Positions 32,884 to 39,843 of a DNA stretch of 64,000 nt are shown piece after piece (the first letter of the stretch is position 1; each line of letters opens with the position of its first letter). The position numbers were made by a program, and so were the translations under genes. Origin of the DNA: Nitrosotalea sp. (GTDB lineage Archaea > Thermoproteota > Nitrososphaeria > Nitrososphaerales > Nitrosopumilaceae); assembly GCA_023251795.1 (NCBI GenBank), contig JAHEYD010000005.1, forward strand, positions 1 through 64,000. The letters run 5' to 3'. The notes beneath the pieces were generated by a model. It saw only the letters and a program-made list of their open reading frames with translations, was not told the origin of the DNA and made no database searches.

Positions 32884-32959
32884 AGCCTGCGGGTGGCCAG
32901 TGAGGGCGGAGGACAGGCAGGAAAAGACAGCCTCCCCTGGGGCGGAAATCAGGGGCGAG
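32884..32959 (+). repeat. GC-rich leader element, copy 3
   Basis: Begins AGCCTGCGGGTGGCCAGTGA, has a shortened middle (GGGCGGAGG) and then the same GACAGCCTCCCCTGGGG ... CAGGGGCGAG block (32926-32959) as copy 1. It precedes the gene at 33031. Confidence 0.8.
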
Positions 32960-33030
32960 ACGATAAAAGACAGGCATACCATAGGCAACTAATTTTATAA
33001 CATACCATCAAATTGAAAGGGGAACATACC

Positions 33031-33408
33031 ATGAATAACGCCGACTATCAGAAAAAGGAATTGACGGACTTTATAAACCAAACAAACAGGTATTTTGACA
33101 CAGTGGCCAATTTTATTGAGCAGTGGGAAGACTCGACAGCAGAGGAGTTATTAACCCAGCTTGAATGGGTTGAAAATGGAATCTATGGTGCGGGGGCTTG
33201 CTTTGCATTACAAGCGGTTTTAAAAAACCTTAACAAGCGCACTAATAACAATGCTCGAATTGGTCAAGTTTTCCTCAAGTGCCTATATGGTGCGAAGTTT
33301 AGGTATTGGGCAAAATTGCCGGTTACTATGCAGGAGAATCTTAACAAGGCGGTTGAAACGTGGCTTGCTCAGGAAAAGAACTTTGCGCAGGAATTAGCGG
33401 CGGCTTGA
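33031..33408 (+). CDS. Hypothetical protein, 125 aa
   Basis: MNNADYQKKELTDFINQTNR onward, alpha-helical, ending AQELAAA. ATG 33031 follows AAAGGGGAACATACC; an upstream ATG at 33013 is rejected for lack of a site. The word CATACCAT occurs several times around the gene (near 32970, 33001, 33024, 33430). Family not recognised. Confidence 0.65.
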   Translation: MNNADYQKKELTDFINQTNRYFDTVANFIEQWEDSTAEELLTQLEWVENGIYGAGACFALQAVLKNLNKRTNNNARIGQVFLKCLYGAKFRYWAKLPVTMQENLNKAVETWLAQEKNFAQELAAA

Positions 33409-33463
33409 ACATACCAGAGAGCATATCGCATACCATAACACCGCCGGGGCGAAAGGAGAAAAA

Positions 33464-33682
33464 ATGGACGAAAATATTGTCAAACGGTTAAACGGAGAAA
33501 TCCTGGGGGGGCTTGAGTTCAGCCTGCCGGGCGCAACAGAGCATGCACGGCGCGAGAGCTTTTATTGCGCCCAACTGGACGTTGATTTTTGTCGCAATTG
33601 CAGTCTATCAAATTACGGCAAAGATTGCCATAACAACAAGGTGGATTACACAACCGTTTGGGCTGTAAAAAGCAGCAGATAA
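33464..33682 (+). CDS. Small Cys-containing protein
   Basis: 72 aa; MDENIVKRLNGEILGGLEFS... with FYCAQLDVDFCRNCSLSNYGKDCH, a possible zinc site. Preceded by GCCGGGGCG and AAAGGAG, a degenerate form of the GC-rich leader. Function unknown. Confidence 0.65.
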   Translation: MDENIVKRLNGEILGGLEFSLPGATEHARRESFYCAQLDVDFCRNCSLSNYGKDCHNNKVDYTTVWAVKSSR

Positions 33683-33719
33683 AGCCTGCGGGCGGCCAAT
33701 CAGAGCGCCGGGGCGGAGG
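33683..33719 (+). repeat. GC-rich leader element, copy 4
   Basis: AGCCTGCGGGCGGCCA, four variable bases, then AGCGCCGGGGCGGAGG; located between the stop of gene 33464 and the start of gene 33734. Confidence 0.85.
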
Positions 33720-33733
33720 AGAGGGAGAGTCAA

Positions 33734-33880
33734 ATGACTTACTATTTCCCGGCAGAGTCAGAGGGCATATTAGAGGAAATATCTCTTAAACTAATACGCA
33801 TGGGCCTATTGGATTTTGAAATAGTTAGGCTGGGCGGAGGCAGTATGTTGGTGATTAATTTGGGAGAAACAAGGTTTTAA
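33734..33880 (+). CDS. 48-aa hypothetical protein
   Basis: ATG 33734 follows the leader and GAGGGAGAG; encodes MTYYFPAESEGILEEISLKL, then IRMGLLDFEIVRLGGGS. Alpha/beta pattern, ends TAA at 33880 immediately before leader copy 5. Function unknown. Confidence 0.6.
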   Translation: MTYYFPAESEGILEEISLKLIRMGLLDFEIVRLGGGSMLVINLGETRF

Positions 33881-33881
33881 C

Positions 33882-33918
33882 AGCCTGCGGGCGGCCACAT
33901 AGAGCGCCGGGGCGGAGG
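33882..33918 (+). repeat. GC-rich leader element, copy 5
   Basis: AGCCTGCGGGCGGCCA, four variable bases, then AGCGCCGGGGCGGAGG; directly provides the GGAGG site of gene 33927. Confidence 0.85.
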
Positions 33919-33926
33919 AAAAGAAA

Positions 33927-34160
33927 ATGATAAAGGAAGTTTTTGAAAGGAACTGGGAGACAAATGGTTTCCGTGCATGGAAAACCAAAAAAGGTATCTG
34001 CGTTAAAATATGGAATAAAAATCAGGGAATGTATACAGGTAGGAAAGCTTTATTGCGAGGTTGGCAAACGCTGCCGACAGTGGATAATTGGCAGGTCTAT
34101 CTGGATACAGCAAAGTATCCGGGATCAAGCTATACCCTAAAAAAGGGACACAAAATCTAA
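33927..34160 (+). CDS. Small hypothetical protein, 77 aa
   Basis: MIKEVFERNWETNGFRAWKT... basic, Trp-rich, beta-like. Starts after leader copy 5 with GGAGGAAAAGAAA. No family recognised. Confidence 0.65.
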   Translation: MIKEVFERNWETNGFRAWKTKKGICVKIWNKNQGMYTGRKALLRGWQTLPTVDNWQVYLDTAKYPGSSYTLKKGHKI

Positions 34161-34173
34161 AGGAGATAAAAAA

Positions 34174-34377
34174 ATGCTGAAAAATGGATGGACGGGGAAA
34201 ATACGGGAACTGAACAAAACTATTGCTTTCCTGGAAAAAATAATCGAGGAGCTAAAAGAGAAAAACAACAAACTGATGGCTTGTCCTCTTTCTGAGCGCG
34301 GAATTGCGCTCGCCCCCAGAGACCGGCTAGCAAAAAAGCAGAAGAGGAGAGACAATGAGACACATAATCAGCGGTAA
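34174..34377 (+). CDS. Small coiled-coil protein, 67 aa
   Basis: MLKNGWTGKIRELNKTIAFL then EKIIEELKEKNNKL forms a coiled coil; basic tail. AAAGGAG site. Overlaps the next gene by 23 nt. Function unknown. Confidence 0.6.
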   Translation: MLKNGWTGKIRELNKTIAFLEKIIEELKEKNNKLMACPLSERGIALAPRDRLAKKQKRRDNETHNQR

Positions 34378-34618
34378 TTTTTATTGCAATGACAAAAAAA
34401 TACATCCTTACACAACTATCCCGATGGTAGAATTGGTTGGCCGGATATTGATGACATCCAGCCAACCCGGAGTTGCGATGAGAACGGTGCTGCAAGCAAA
34501 TGGATTCCGGGATTTAGACATCCCGGATAACGCAACATTTGCCCGGATTAGACTTGATGAAGAAGGACAAAATTATTTGGTGCTAGTGGCCAAAAAAATA
34601 GAAGGAGTGGAAAAGTGA
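34355..34618 (+). CDS. Small hypothetical protein, 87 aa
   Basis: MRHIISGNFYCNDKKIHPYT..., helical middle (MVELVGRILMTSSQPGVAMR) and beta end. Its first 18 bases after ATG are duplicated at 32857. Coupled to the next gene by overlap at the stop (GTGA). Confidence 0.65.
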   Translation: MRHIISGNFYCNDKKIHPYTTIPMVELVGRILMTSSQPGVAMRTVLQANGFRDLDIPDNATFARIRLDEEGQNYLVLVAKKIEGVEK

Positions 34619-34803
34619 GTGAAAATACAGATTTGGAAGCTTGGACTAAAATGATTACGAAGAGGGTATGTTTGCGCTGCGGGCATACGTGGTGGCCACG
34701 GTCGCCGGAGGAACCGCTGGCATGCCCGAACCCGGACTGCCACTCGGTGTACTGGGACAGGCCAAGAAAAAATAAAAAGAAGGAGGAAAAACATGAAAAT
34801 TGA
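34615..34803 (+). CDS. Zinc-ribbon protein, 62 aa
   Basis: GTG start at 34615 overlaps the previous stop. CLRCGHTWWPRSPEEPLACPNPDC is a classic CxxC...CxxxxC zinc ribbon; the tail is Lys-rich. Possible nucleic-acid or protein-binding accessory factor. Confidence 0.7.
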   Translation: MSENTDLEAWTKMITKRVCLRCGHTWWPRSPEEPLACPNPDCHSVYWDRPRKNKKKEEKHEN

Positions 34804-34924
34804 TACTAGAATAACCACAGAAGTGGAAAATGACAGCGTTGCCAACCTCGCGTGCATTATTTTTGGCGCAACCATGATTGCAGTTGCCATCGGGTTGCTC
34901 ATCGCGGCTATTATTTATTTTTAG
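34793..34924 (+). CDS. 43-aa single-span membrane protein
   Basis: MKIDTRITTEVENDSVANLA then a span of about 22 hydrophobic residues (CIIFGATMIAVAIGLLIAAI) and a two-residue tail. AGGAGGAAAAAC precedes ATG 34793. TAG stop overlaps the next ribosome site. Confidence 0.65.
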   Translation: MKIDTRITTEVENDSVANLACIIFGATMIAVAIGLLIAAIIYF

Positions 34925-34931
34925 GGAGGGA

Positions 34932-35195
34932 ATGATGAAAGAAAGAAAATTATCGGCGAAAGAGCACGCGCTCATCTTCCGGGAGACTTTTTATGACCAG
35001 TACGATGATGAGCCAAAATTCACACGGGGAAATATTAAAAACTGGACAGAGGGTGAAGCTAAAACCTTTGTCAAAAACCATCTTGAAACTATGCTGGTAA
35101 TTAACGGAGTTGGGGAACTCTGGGAGTGTGAGCGTAAAGCAGCACATGATTTAAAAATCAAAATAGGGGAGTTAAAAAAGGAGGAGAAGAAATGA
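34932..35195 (+). CDS. Small charged helical protein, 87 aa
   Basis: MMKERKLSAKEHALIFRETF... helical and Lys/Glu-rich. Starts at ATG 34932 or 34935 after GGGAGGGA; the longer upstream frame has no site. Stop overlaps the start of the repeat protein by 4 nt. Confidence 0.62.
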   Translation: MMKERKLSAKEHALIFRETFYDQYDDEPKFTRGNIKNWTEGEAKTFVKNHLETMLVINGVGELWECERKAAHDLKIKIGELKKEEKK

Positions 35196-35761
35196 TGAAC
35201 ACAAAAACAATCGCGGAAACTAAAATTGAGGGGGATTTGATTTTCCCAGGGAAAATTATTTTCCTTCACGATATTGAAATTTCTGGCAATCTTGATGTTG
35301 AAGAGGTAGAGGCTCGAGGCTCGATCTTAGTCAGCGGCTCGTATACTGTCCACGGAAACGATCAGGTCGACGGACACCAAATCGTCGACGGGTGCCAGAT
35401 CGTTGACGGGGACCAGATCGTTAACGAGTACCAGCACATTGACAGGAGCCAGATCGTCGACGGGAACCAGGACATTTGCGGGATCCAGCACATCAATGGG
35501 GAACAGATTGTTGGCAGGAACCAGCACATCAATGGGGAACAGATTGTTGACAGGAGCCAGATCGTTGGCAAGAACCAGATCGTTGACAAGAGCCAACACG
35601 TCCGCAGAAACCAGGACATTGGCGGAACCCAACACGTTCACGGGTACCAGATTGTTGACATAAACCAGATCGTTGGCAGAAACCAGTATGTTAACGGGGA
35701 TCAGAACATCGGCGGGAGGCAGATCGTCTACGGGGAACAGACTATCCACGGGGTTAAATGA
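35192..35761 (+). CDS. Hexapeptide-repeat (beta-helix) protein
   Basis: 189 aa. After about 45 residues that resemble a bactofilin-like/beta-helix entry (GDLIFPGKIIFLHDIEISGN), the protein is some 22 tandem hexapeptides of form x-Q-[IHD]-[IV]-x-G (HQIVDG, CQIVDG, NQHING, SQIVGK). The strict six-residue period with buried Ile/Val predicts a parallel beta-helix; Gln at position 2 of each unit would form a ladder along one face. In DNA it is an 18-bp minisatellite. Cellular role unknown; it may be a polymer-forming or DNA-mimicking protein. Confidence 0.8.
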   Translation: MMNTKTIAETKIEGDLIFPGKIIFLHDIEISGNLDVEEVEARGSILVSGSYTVHGNDQVDGHQIVDGCQIVDGDQIVNEYQHIDRSQIVDGNQDICGIQHINGEQIVGRNQHINGEQIVDRSQIVGKNQIVDKSQHVRRNQDIGGTQHVHGYQIVDINQIVGRNQYVNGDQNIGGRQIVYGEQTIHGVK

Positions 35762-35789
35762 TAAATATTTGCGACAGGAGGGTTAAAGT

Positions 35790-35939
35790 ATGACTTTAAT
35801 AACAGCGTTTATCGTGCTGATTGTACTGGTTTTTGTCTGCTGGGAATTGTATAAGGATGACAAAATAGAGTCGGGAAAAAGGAGTGGCAAAATCCAGAAA
35901 TGTGGCAAAGTCCAGAAATGTGGCAAAATTAATGATTAG
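35790..35939 (+). CDS. 49-aa membrane peptide with QKCGK repeats
   Basis: ATG 35790 after GGAGGGTTAA. One N-terminal span (MTLITAFIVLIVLVFVCWEL) and a basic tail containing GKIQKCGKVQKCGKIND, a tandem 18-bp duplication. Last gene of the rightward cassette. Confidence 0.55.
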   Translation: MTLITAFIVLIVLVFVCWELYKDDKIESGKRSGKIQKCGKVQKCGKIND

Positions 35940-36513
35940 CAAAGAAATAATAGGGAGAGAGGAATCTTTCCCCTTTGCGGGAACCTGAAACAGCCACTAC
36001 AACCGCGTTTTATTTTCCGGGACGCTTCGCAACACTTTACCCTTGCCATTGGGTTGACCTTCCATTTAAACTTGTCCTACAGATTCTTTCGCACCCATAA
36101 CCTCCTTCTTTTGCAGAATCTGAACGGGTGCGGGACGCAATCAACAGTTCTCACAAGCCAACCCCCTTCTTTTCGCTGTTTGCCACGTTTTCCCGGGGGA
36201 GTCCTTACCGTCTACCAGCCCTTCAGGATTATACACCGGCAAATGGCTCTTAGAGGGTAGTAGAGGGCAAATTTTTCGATTCCCGGAGGTCACCCAGATC
36301 CTTTTTACACGGGCGGAAATTAAAAAGAGGACAAAGTTGAAATGGCTCAGGGTGAAATCGGGATCACATACGATTCAGGAATAGCCAAATTTTGTTGTAG
36401 GATGCTCTCAGTTGAATTTTGTAGGGCATGGTGTACCAATCTAAACAACCTCCAGCTATTCTGTCAGCAGGGAAGCGTTTGACCTCCAGTTATTCTGCCA
36501 GCAGGGAAGTCCA
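35940..36513. other. Convergent intergenic region without a supported gene
   Basis: About 570 bp between genes that converge on it. Several frames of 10-40 codons exist, including one on the minus strand with AAGGAGGTT before ATG that stops after ten codons, but none is convincing. Near the right end a 27-bp unit (CCTCCAGYTATTCTGYCAGC plus AGGGAAG) is repeated at 36449 and 36483. Confidence 0.6.
36449..36509. repeat. 27-bp direct repeat, two copies
   Basis: CCTCCAGCTATTCTGTCAGC... and CCTCCAGTTATTCTGCCAGC... each ending AGGGAAG, period 34 bp, just downstream of the helicase stop codon. Could be part of a terminator or protein-binding site. Confidence 0.7.
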
Positions 36514-38115
36514 TCACCAGCAAACCGCGTCCTTCCACCAAAATGGCAGGTAACTGGGTTTTTGCAGATATACCCGGTTGAATTGTGCATCTAATATCCA
36601 TGTCTCACAGAAGTCATCTTTACTTCTCATTCCGCGTCCAGTCGCTTGCAATACCGTTGTCAGCATGGTTGCCGCATACCACTCGGAACCCAGCTTAGAA
36701 CCATAAACTCTGGCGGCAGTTATTTTTTCAGCAAGGCTAAGAAACGGCGCTTTAGCAATTATAATAAACCTGCATAAATCCATTTCCATGCTAACTCCAC
36801 GCGCCATCGAAGGGGAAATTAATACCAGCGGGTCTTTGGATGCCATGAAGAAATCAAGTTTATCCTGGCGATTGGCTGAATCGTGGATAATTAACCTGTC
36901 TGAATCGATACCACAGTAAATTTCGTTGGCCAATTTAAAGTTTACCGCATGAATTAAGCCTTTTTCAGCGGGATGACTTTTTATTATTTCATCAATCCGG
37001 GAAATTAACTTTGGCGTTTCTTCTGCCATTGTTTTGCTGGTAAGGTTTGCTGCTTCTTCAATGTGGATTGGTCTCCTGCTAACAGGGAAGGTTGAGGGCA
37101 GGACTTTATAATCAATTTCGTCCAAGGGAATGCCCAGACGTTTGCACTCAATGTTGATGGGAAGAAAGCTGGCAGACATCAAAAGCCATTTGTTGCTATG
37201 CCGCCACATGAACTGATTGGCTATTTCCTCATTGAGCCACAGGGGACGAAAAACATAACGTCCTTCCTGGGAATCATCATAGAGCCAGGTTTCGTCCACA
37301 TTTTTGATGAACAATTTTATTTTTTCCATCATGCGGACAATACCGGTACGGTCTTTTAGAGTCCTGATATTGTCATGGGTAAGGGGAGCGTAAAAGTGGG
37401 CGACACGGATATCCAGACTTTTTTTGATTTCACTGGCGCGTTCCATGGCTAATTCGGCAAACCGTTTCCAGGAGGACAATAGTTTTTCTTTGTCTTTGGA
37501 GGTGTGTTTGAGGTCCTCTATTTCGTTTTTTAGTCCAAGTCTGCCTAGTCCATAGGAAGTAAAAGTCAGGGTAACAAAATTTACCAGAGTATTTTCTATG
37601 GAGTCGGCTTCATCGAGCACATTGAAATTTTTGGCTGGATTTTCGAGAACAGAAAATTTTCCAACGTAGTTACATTCGGAAAGCAGATAATCGTAGTTCA
37701 GGATCCGCAGGCGGGAAGTAAGCACCCTGGATTTCTGGATTTCATAAGAACATTTGTTTTTTTTATACTCACAAGGCAGGGAGGAGGTATGGAAACATTC
37801 CGCGCAGGTCAGGGCCGGGTTATGGGCGCAGGAGTAGTTGGCGCGACCGAATAAACTTTTGGCCTCGGGAAAGTCTTTGGTTATCTGATGTTGGAGAGTT
37901 TTGGAATGGACGGAATAGTTAGCGCCGTTTTTACATATAGCGGAAATAAGGCCGACGAGGGATTTTCCGGATCCGCAGGGAGCCTCCAGAAATATAAACT
38001 TCTTGTCACTTTCCAAAACATATTCGATTGCTTCTTTCTGGTACTGCCGGAACGGGGAGCTTCTGTAATGACTCAACTTATTTTTGGCTGCTTCGATTTG
38101 CGCTGCAAAATTCAT
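36514..38115 (-). CDS. DinG/XPD-type Fe-S helicase
   Basis: 533 aa superfamily 2 helicase. Walker A LEAPCGSGKS at about residues 43-52; an iron-sulphur insertion with Cys at about 96, 104, 107, 115 and 122 (SCAHNPALTCAEC...PCEYKKNKC); motif II VLDEADS; motif VI QATGRGMRS near residue 500. XPD/DinG helicases unwind 5'-3' and are sensitive to loss of the Fe-S cluster. It is the likely replicative or repair helicase of the phage and is coupled by a 38-nt overlap to the repeat protein upstream. Confidence 0.88.
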   Translation of the reverse strand: MNFAAQIEAAKNKLSHYRSSPFRQYQKEAIEYVLESDKKFIFLEAPCGSGKSLVGLISAICKNGANYSVHSKTLQHQITKDFPEAKSLFGRANYSCAHNPALTCAECFHTSSLPCEYKKNKCSYEIQKSRVLTSRLRILNYDYLLSECNYVGKFSVLENPAKNFNVLDEADSIENTLVNFVTLTFTSYGLGRLGLKNEIEDLKHTSKDKEKLLSSWKRFAELAMERASEIKKSLDIRVAHFYAPLTHDNIRTLKDRTGIVRMMEKIKLFIKNVDETWLYDDSQEGRYVFRPLWLNEEIANQFMWRHSNKWLLMSASFLPINIECKRLGIPLDEIDYKVLPSTFPVSRRPIHIEEAANLTSKTMAEETPKLISRIDEIIKSHPAEKGLIHAVNFKLANEIYCGIDSDRLIIHDSANRQDKLDFFMASKDPLVLISPSMARGVSMEMDLCRFIIIAKAPFLSLAEKITAARVYGSKLGSEWYAATMLTTVLQATGRGMRSKDDFCETWILDAQFNRVYLQKPSYLPFWWKDAVCW

Positions 38116-38434
38116 GTTCTTTTTCCTTTTCTGTTTCCTTTGTGGTGTGTTTTTCTTTCTCTGGCGGATGAGCCGCCCGCCATTCCCACAAGTATTCTGA
38201 GAGGGCTTTCAATCTAGCCGTCCGCCATTCGCGCAAGGATTCTTTAACGGCTTCCGGATGAGTTGTCCGCCATTCCCACGAGGATTCTTTAAAGACTGAC
38301 GGATGAGCCGCCCGCCATTGGCGCGAGTATTCTGAGAGGGCTTCCAATTCAGCCGCCCGCCGCTTTTTCGCGGCAGTTTTCCTCCAGTCAACTTTCCCGT
38401 TAACAAAAACGTAGTGAATAATTTTTTCTTTCAT
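38078..38434 (-). CDS. Repeat protein A (WR-AAHP repeats)
   Basis: 118 aa. It begins MKEKIIHYVFVNGKVDWRKT, very like the start of the protein encoded just upstream (MKEKIIDYIFIDGRS), then has 14-15-residue repeats: QWRAAHPSVFKESS, EWRTTHPEAVKESL, EWRTARLKALSEYL, EWRAAHPPEKEK. Basic helical repeats of this kind also occur in the linkers of HNH endonucleases and may bind nucleic acid. ATG overlaps the TGA of the upstream gene's extended frame. Confidence 0.7.
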   Translation of the reverse strand: MKEKIIHYVFVNGKVDWRKTAAKKRRAAELEALSEYSRQWRAAHPSVFKESSWEWRTTHPEAVKESLREWRTARLKALSEYLWEWRAAHPPEKEKHTTKETEKEKEHEFCSANRSSQK

Positions 38435-38991
38435 ACAATTTCACCCAGATTATTTTTCTGCCATTTGCGCCAAGCCGCTTCTGCTTTTTCCGGACGTTTC
38501 TTGTAAAACCTGTAAAAATATTCTCTGACTTTTTCAGGGTGAGCCTGCTACCATCGTTTTGCAGATTCTTTTACTTTTTCCGGGTTATTCTTTCGCCATT
38601 GTTTTGCAGATTCTTTTACTTTTTCCGGGTTATTCTTTTGCCATTGTTTTACAGATTCTAAAACTTTTTCCGGGTTATTCTTTTGCCACCTTCGCGAGTA
38701 GTCTTTTACTTTTTCCGGGTTATTCTTTTGCCATTGTTTTACAAATTCTTTTACTTTTTCCGGGTTATTCTTTCGCCATTGTTTTGCAGATTCTTTTACT
38801 TTTTCCGGGTTATTCTTTCGCCATTGTTTTACAGATTCTTTTACTTTTTCCGGGTTATTCTTTTGCCACCGTTTTGTATACTCTCTGACTTTTTCCAGAT
38901 GAGCCTGCCACCTTCGCGCGTACTCTAAAACTTTTTCCGGGTTGGCACTCCTGCCATCGATAAAAATGTAATCAATAATTTTTTCTTTCAT
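38431..38991 (-). CDS. Repeat protein B (KNNPEKVKE repeats) with an in-frame amber codon
   Basis: The frame starts at ATG 38991 (MKEKIIDYIFIDGRSANPEK) and contains about eight 14-residue repeats of type KQWRKNNPEKVKES. A TAG at 38550-38548 stops it at 147 aa. Beyond the TAG the same frame continues for 38 more codons in the same repeat style (QAHPEKVREYFYRF ... WRKWQKNN) and ends in a TGA that overlaps the ATG of the next gene by 4 nt. The original gene therefore was 38431-38991; the TAG is a recent nonsense codon or a read-through site. The repeats are basic and helical, function unknown. Confidence 0.75.
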
Positions 38992-39089
38992 AGCTTCCCT
39001 CCTTTTTATAATACTTAATACTTAATACTTAATACTTAATACTTATATAAAGAGAAAAAAGGGGCGCACGCATACGCGCGATAGTTTCG

Positions 39090-39108
39090 CTTCCCAAAAT
39101 TTGGGAAG
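39090..39108. promoter_or_regulatory. Palindromic operator-like site, copy 1
   Basis: CTTCCCAAAATTTGGGAAG, a 9-1-9 inverted repeat; variant of the two sites at 39322 and 39712. Confidence 0.65.
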
Positions 39109-39310
39109 TCATACTCAGCCACTCACTTTCTCTATATACGGAAAAACCCCAGTTTTTCCCAACACATAGAGCATTTATTTTTTCAAGATGGGCGTTTTTT
39201 GAAGTCGTCAAAAACTTAATCATATTCAGTACTTAGATAACACCTTGATTTTATTCACTTTGGTCATTTTACTTAATTATATTCAGCACTTCAAAATACC
39301 ACTTTTTGGG

Positions 39311-39405
39311 TATGAGTGGGGCTTCCTAAATTTTAGGAAGATAAACTCACGGAACTCAACACTCATCTTTTTTTTGCTAATTTAAATGATATTATATAGT
39401 TACAT
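39311..39405. repeat. ~95-bp direct repeat, copy A, with palindrome and promoter
   Basis: Contains GAGTGGGGCTTCC, the palindrome CTTCCTAAATTTTAGGAAG (39322-39340), AACTCAACACTCAT and TTTAAATGATATTATATAGT. On the minus strand TATAAT (39396-39391) with TTGGTT 16 bp upstream (39418-39413) forms a plausible promoter toward the repeat-protein/helicase genes, with the palindrome about 50 bp downstream as a possible operator. Confidence 0.75.
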
Positions 39406-39430
39406 TTAACAGAACCAAAAATTTGACTCA

Positions 39431-39660
39431 TTTTACCCCTTTTTCAGGCCTTTTTTGCCTTTTTTTACCCCTTTTCCCGGCTCTTTTTACCCTGTTTTTC
39501 GACCTTTTTTCGACCTCTCCCTGATTTTCGGCTCTTTTTTTACCCCTTTTTTACCCCTTTTTCAGGCTTTTTTCAGGCTTTTTTCAGGCTTTTTTTCTTA
39601 ATTTCCAGTCCTGTTTACCCTCAGTTTACCCTCAGTTTACCCTCAGTTTACCCTTCAGTT
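39431..39660. other. Phased A-tract (intrinsically bent) DNA
   Basis: Runs of 4-7 T on the plus strand begin at about 39431, 440, 451, 460, 472, 484, 495, 505, 525, 535, 547, 558, 568, 579 and 590, i.e. nearly every helical turn for 160 bp, and TTTACCC then repeats at 39614, 625, 636 and 647 with an exact 11-bp period. This geometry predicts strong curvature. Confidence 0.8.
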
Positions 39661-39701
39661 CCCTGATTTCAGCCCCTGTTTTATCTCTTTTCAGGCCTTT
39701 C

Positions 39702-39783
39702 ATGAGTGGGGCTTCCTAAATTTTAGGAATCTGGACTCAACACTCATGTTTTTTTGCTGATTTAAATGATATTATATAGTTAT
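39702..39783. repeat. ~95-bp direct repeat, copy B
   Basis: Repeats copy A: ATGAGTGGGGCTTCC, near-palindrome CTTCCTAAATTTTAGGAAT (39712-39730), GACTCAACACTCAT and TTTAAATGATATTATATAGT. The two copies flank the bent tract. Confidence 0.75.
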
Positions 39784-39843
39784 AGCTGGCAAAAACTCTA
39801 TTTTCCCCACTTTGAGACTCTTAGGAAGTGACACTCATTACAC

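Larger units (their letters stand above)
38992..39843. other. Non-coding regulatory region with bent DNA and palindromes
   Basis: About 850 bp without a convincing gene (one 64-codon minus-strand frame at 39029-39223 is unsupported). It contains a run of TACTTAATACTTAATACTTAA near 39010-39045, three palindromes of type CTTCCTAAATTTTAGGAAG, a duplicated ~95-bp block carrying minus-strand TATAAT words, and a 230-bp pyrimidine-rich tract with T-runs at helical spacing. It lies upstream of the repeat-protein/helicase genes and probably carries their promoter. Confidence 0.65.

Noticed and set aside
35327-35749. Long frames opposite and alongside the hexapeptide gene
   Set aside because: Periodicity of the 18-bp repeat keeps other frames open by chance; only the 35192 frame has a ribosome site, coupling and a plausible fold.
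36260-36310. Possible tRNA (TTCGATTCC word like a T-arm)
   Set aside because: The flanking bases cannot form the 5-bp T stem, and no acceptor or anticodon stem can be drawn.
38431-38991. Phage-wide recoding of TAG as glutamine
   Set aside because: Other genes end cleanly in TAG with the next ribosome site directly behind (34922-34924, 35937-35939), so TAG is a normal stop. The amber at 38548 is treated as a local event.
39029-39223. 64-codon frame in the regulatory region
   Set aside because: No ribosome site, covers a palindrome and repeat run, and its composition follows the surrounding non-coding DNA.
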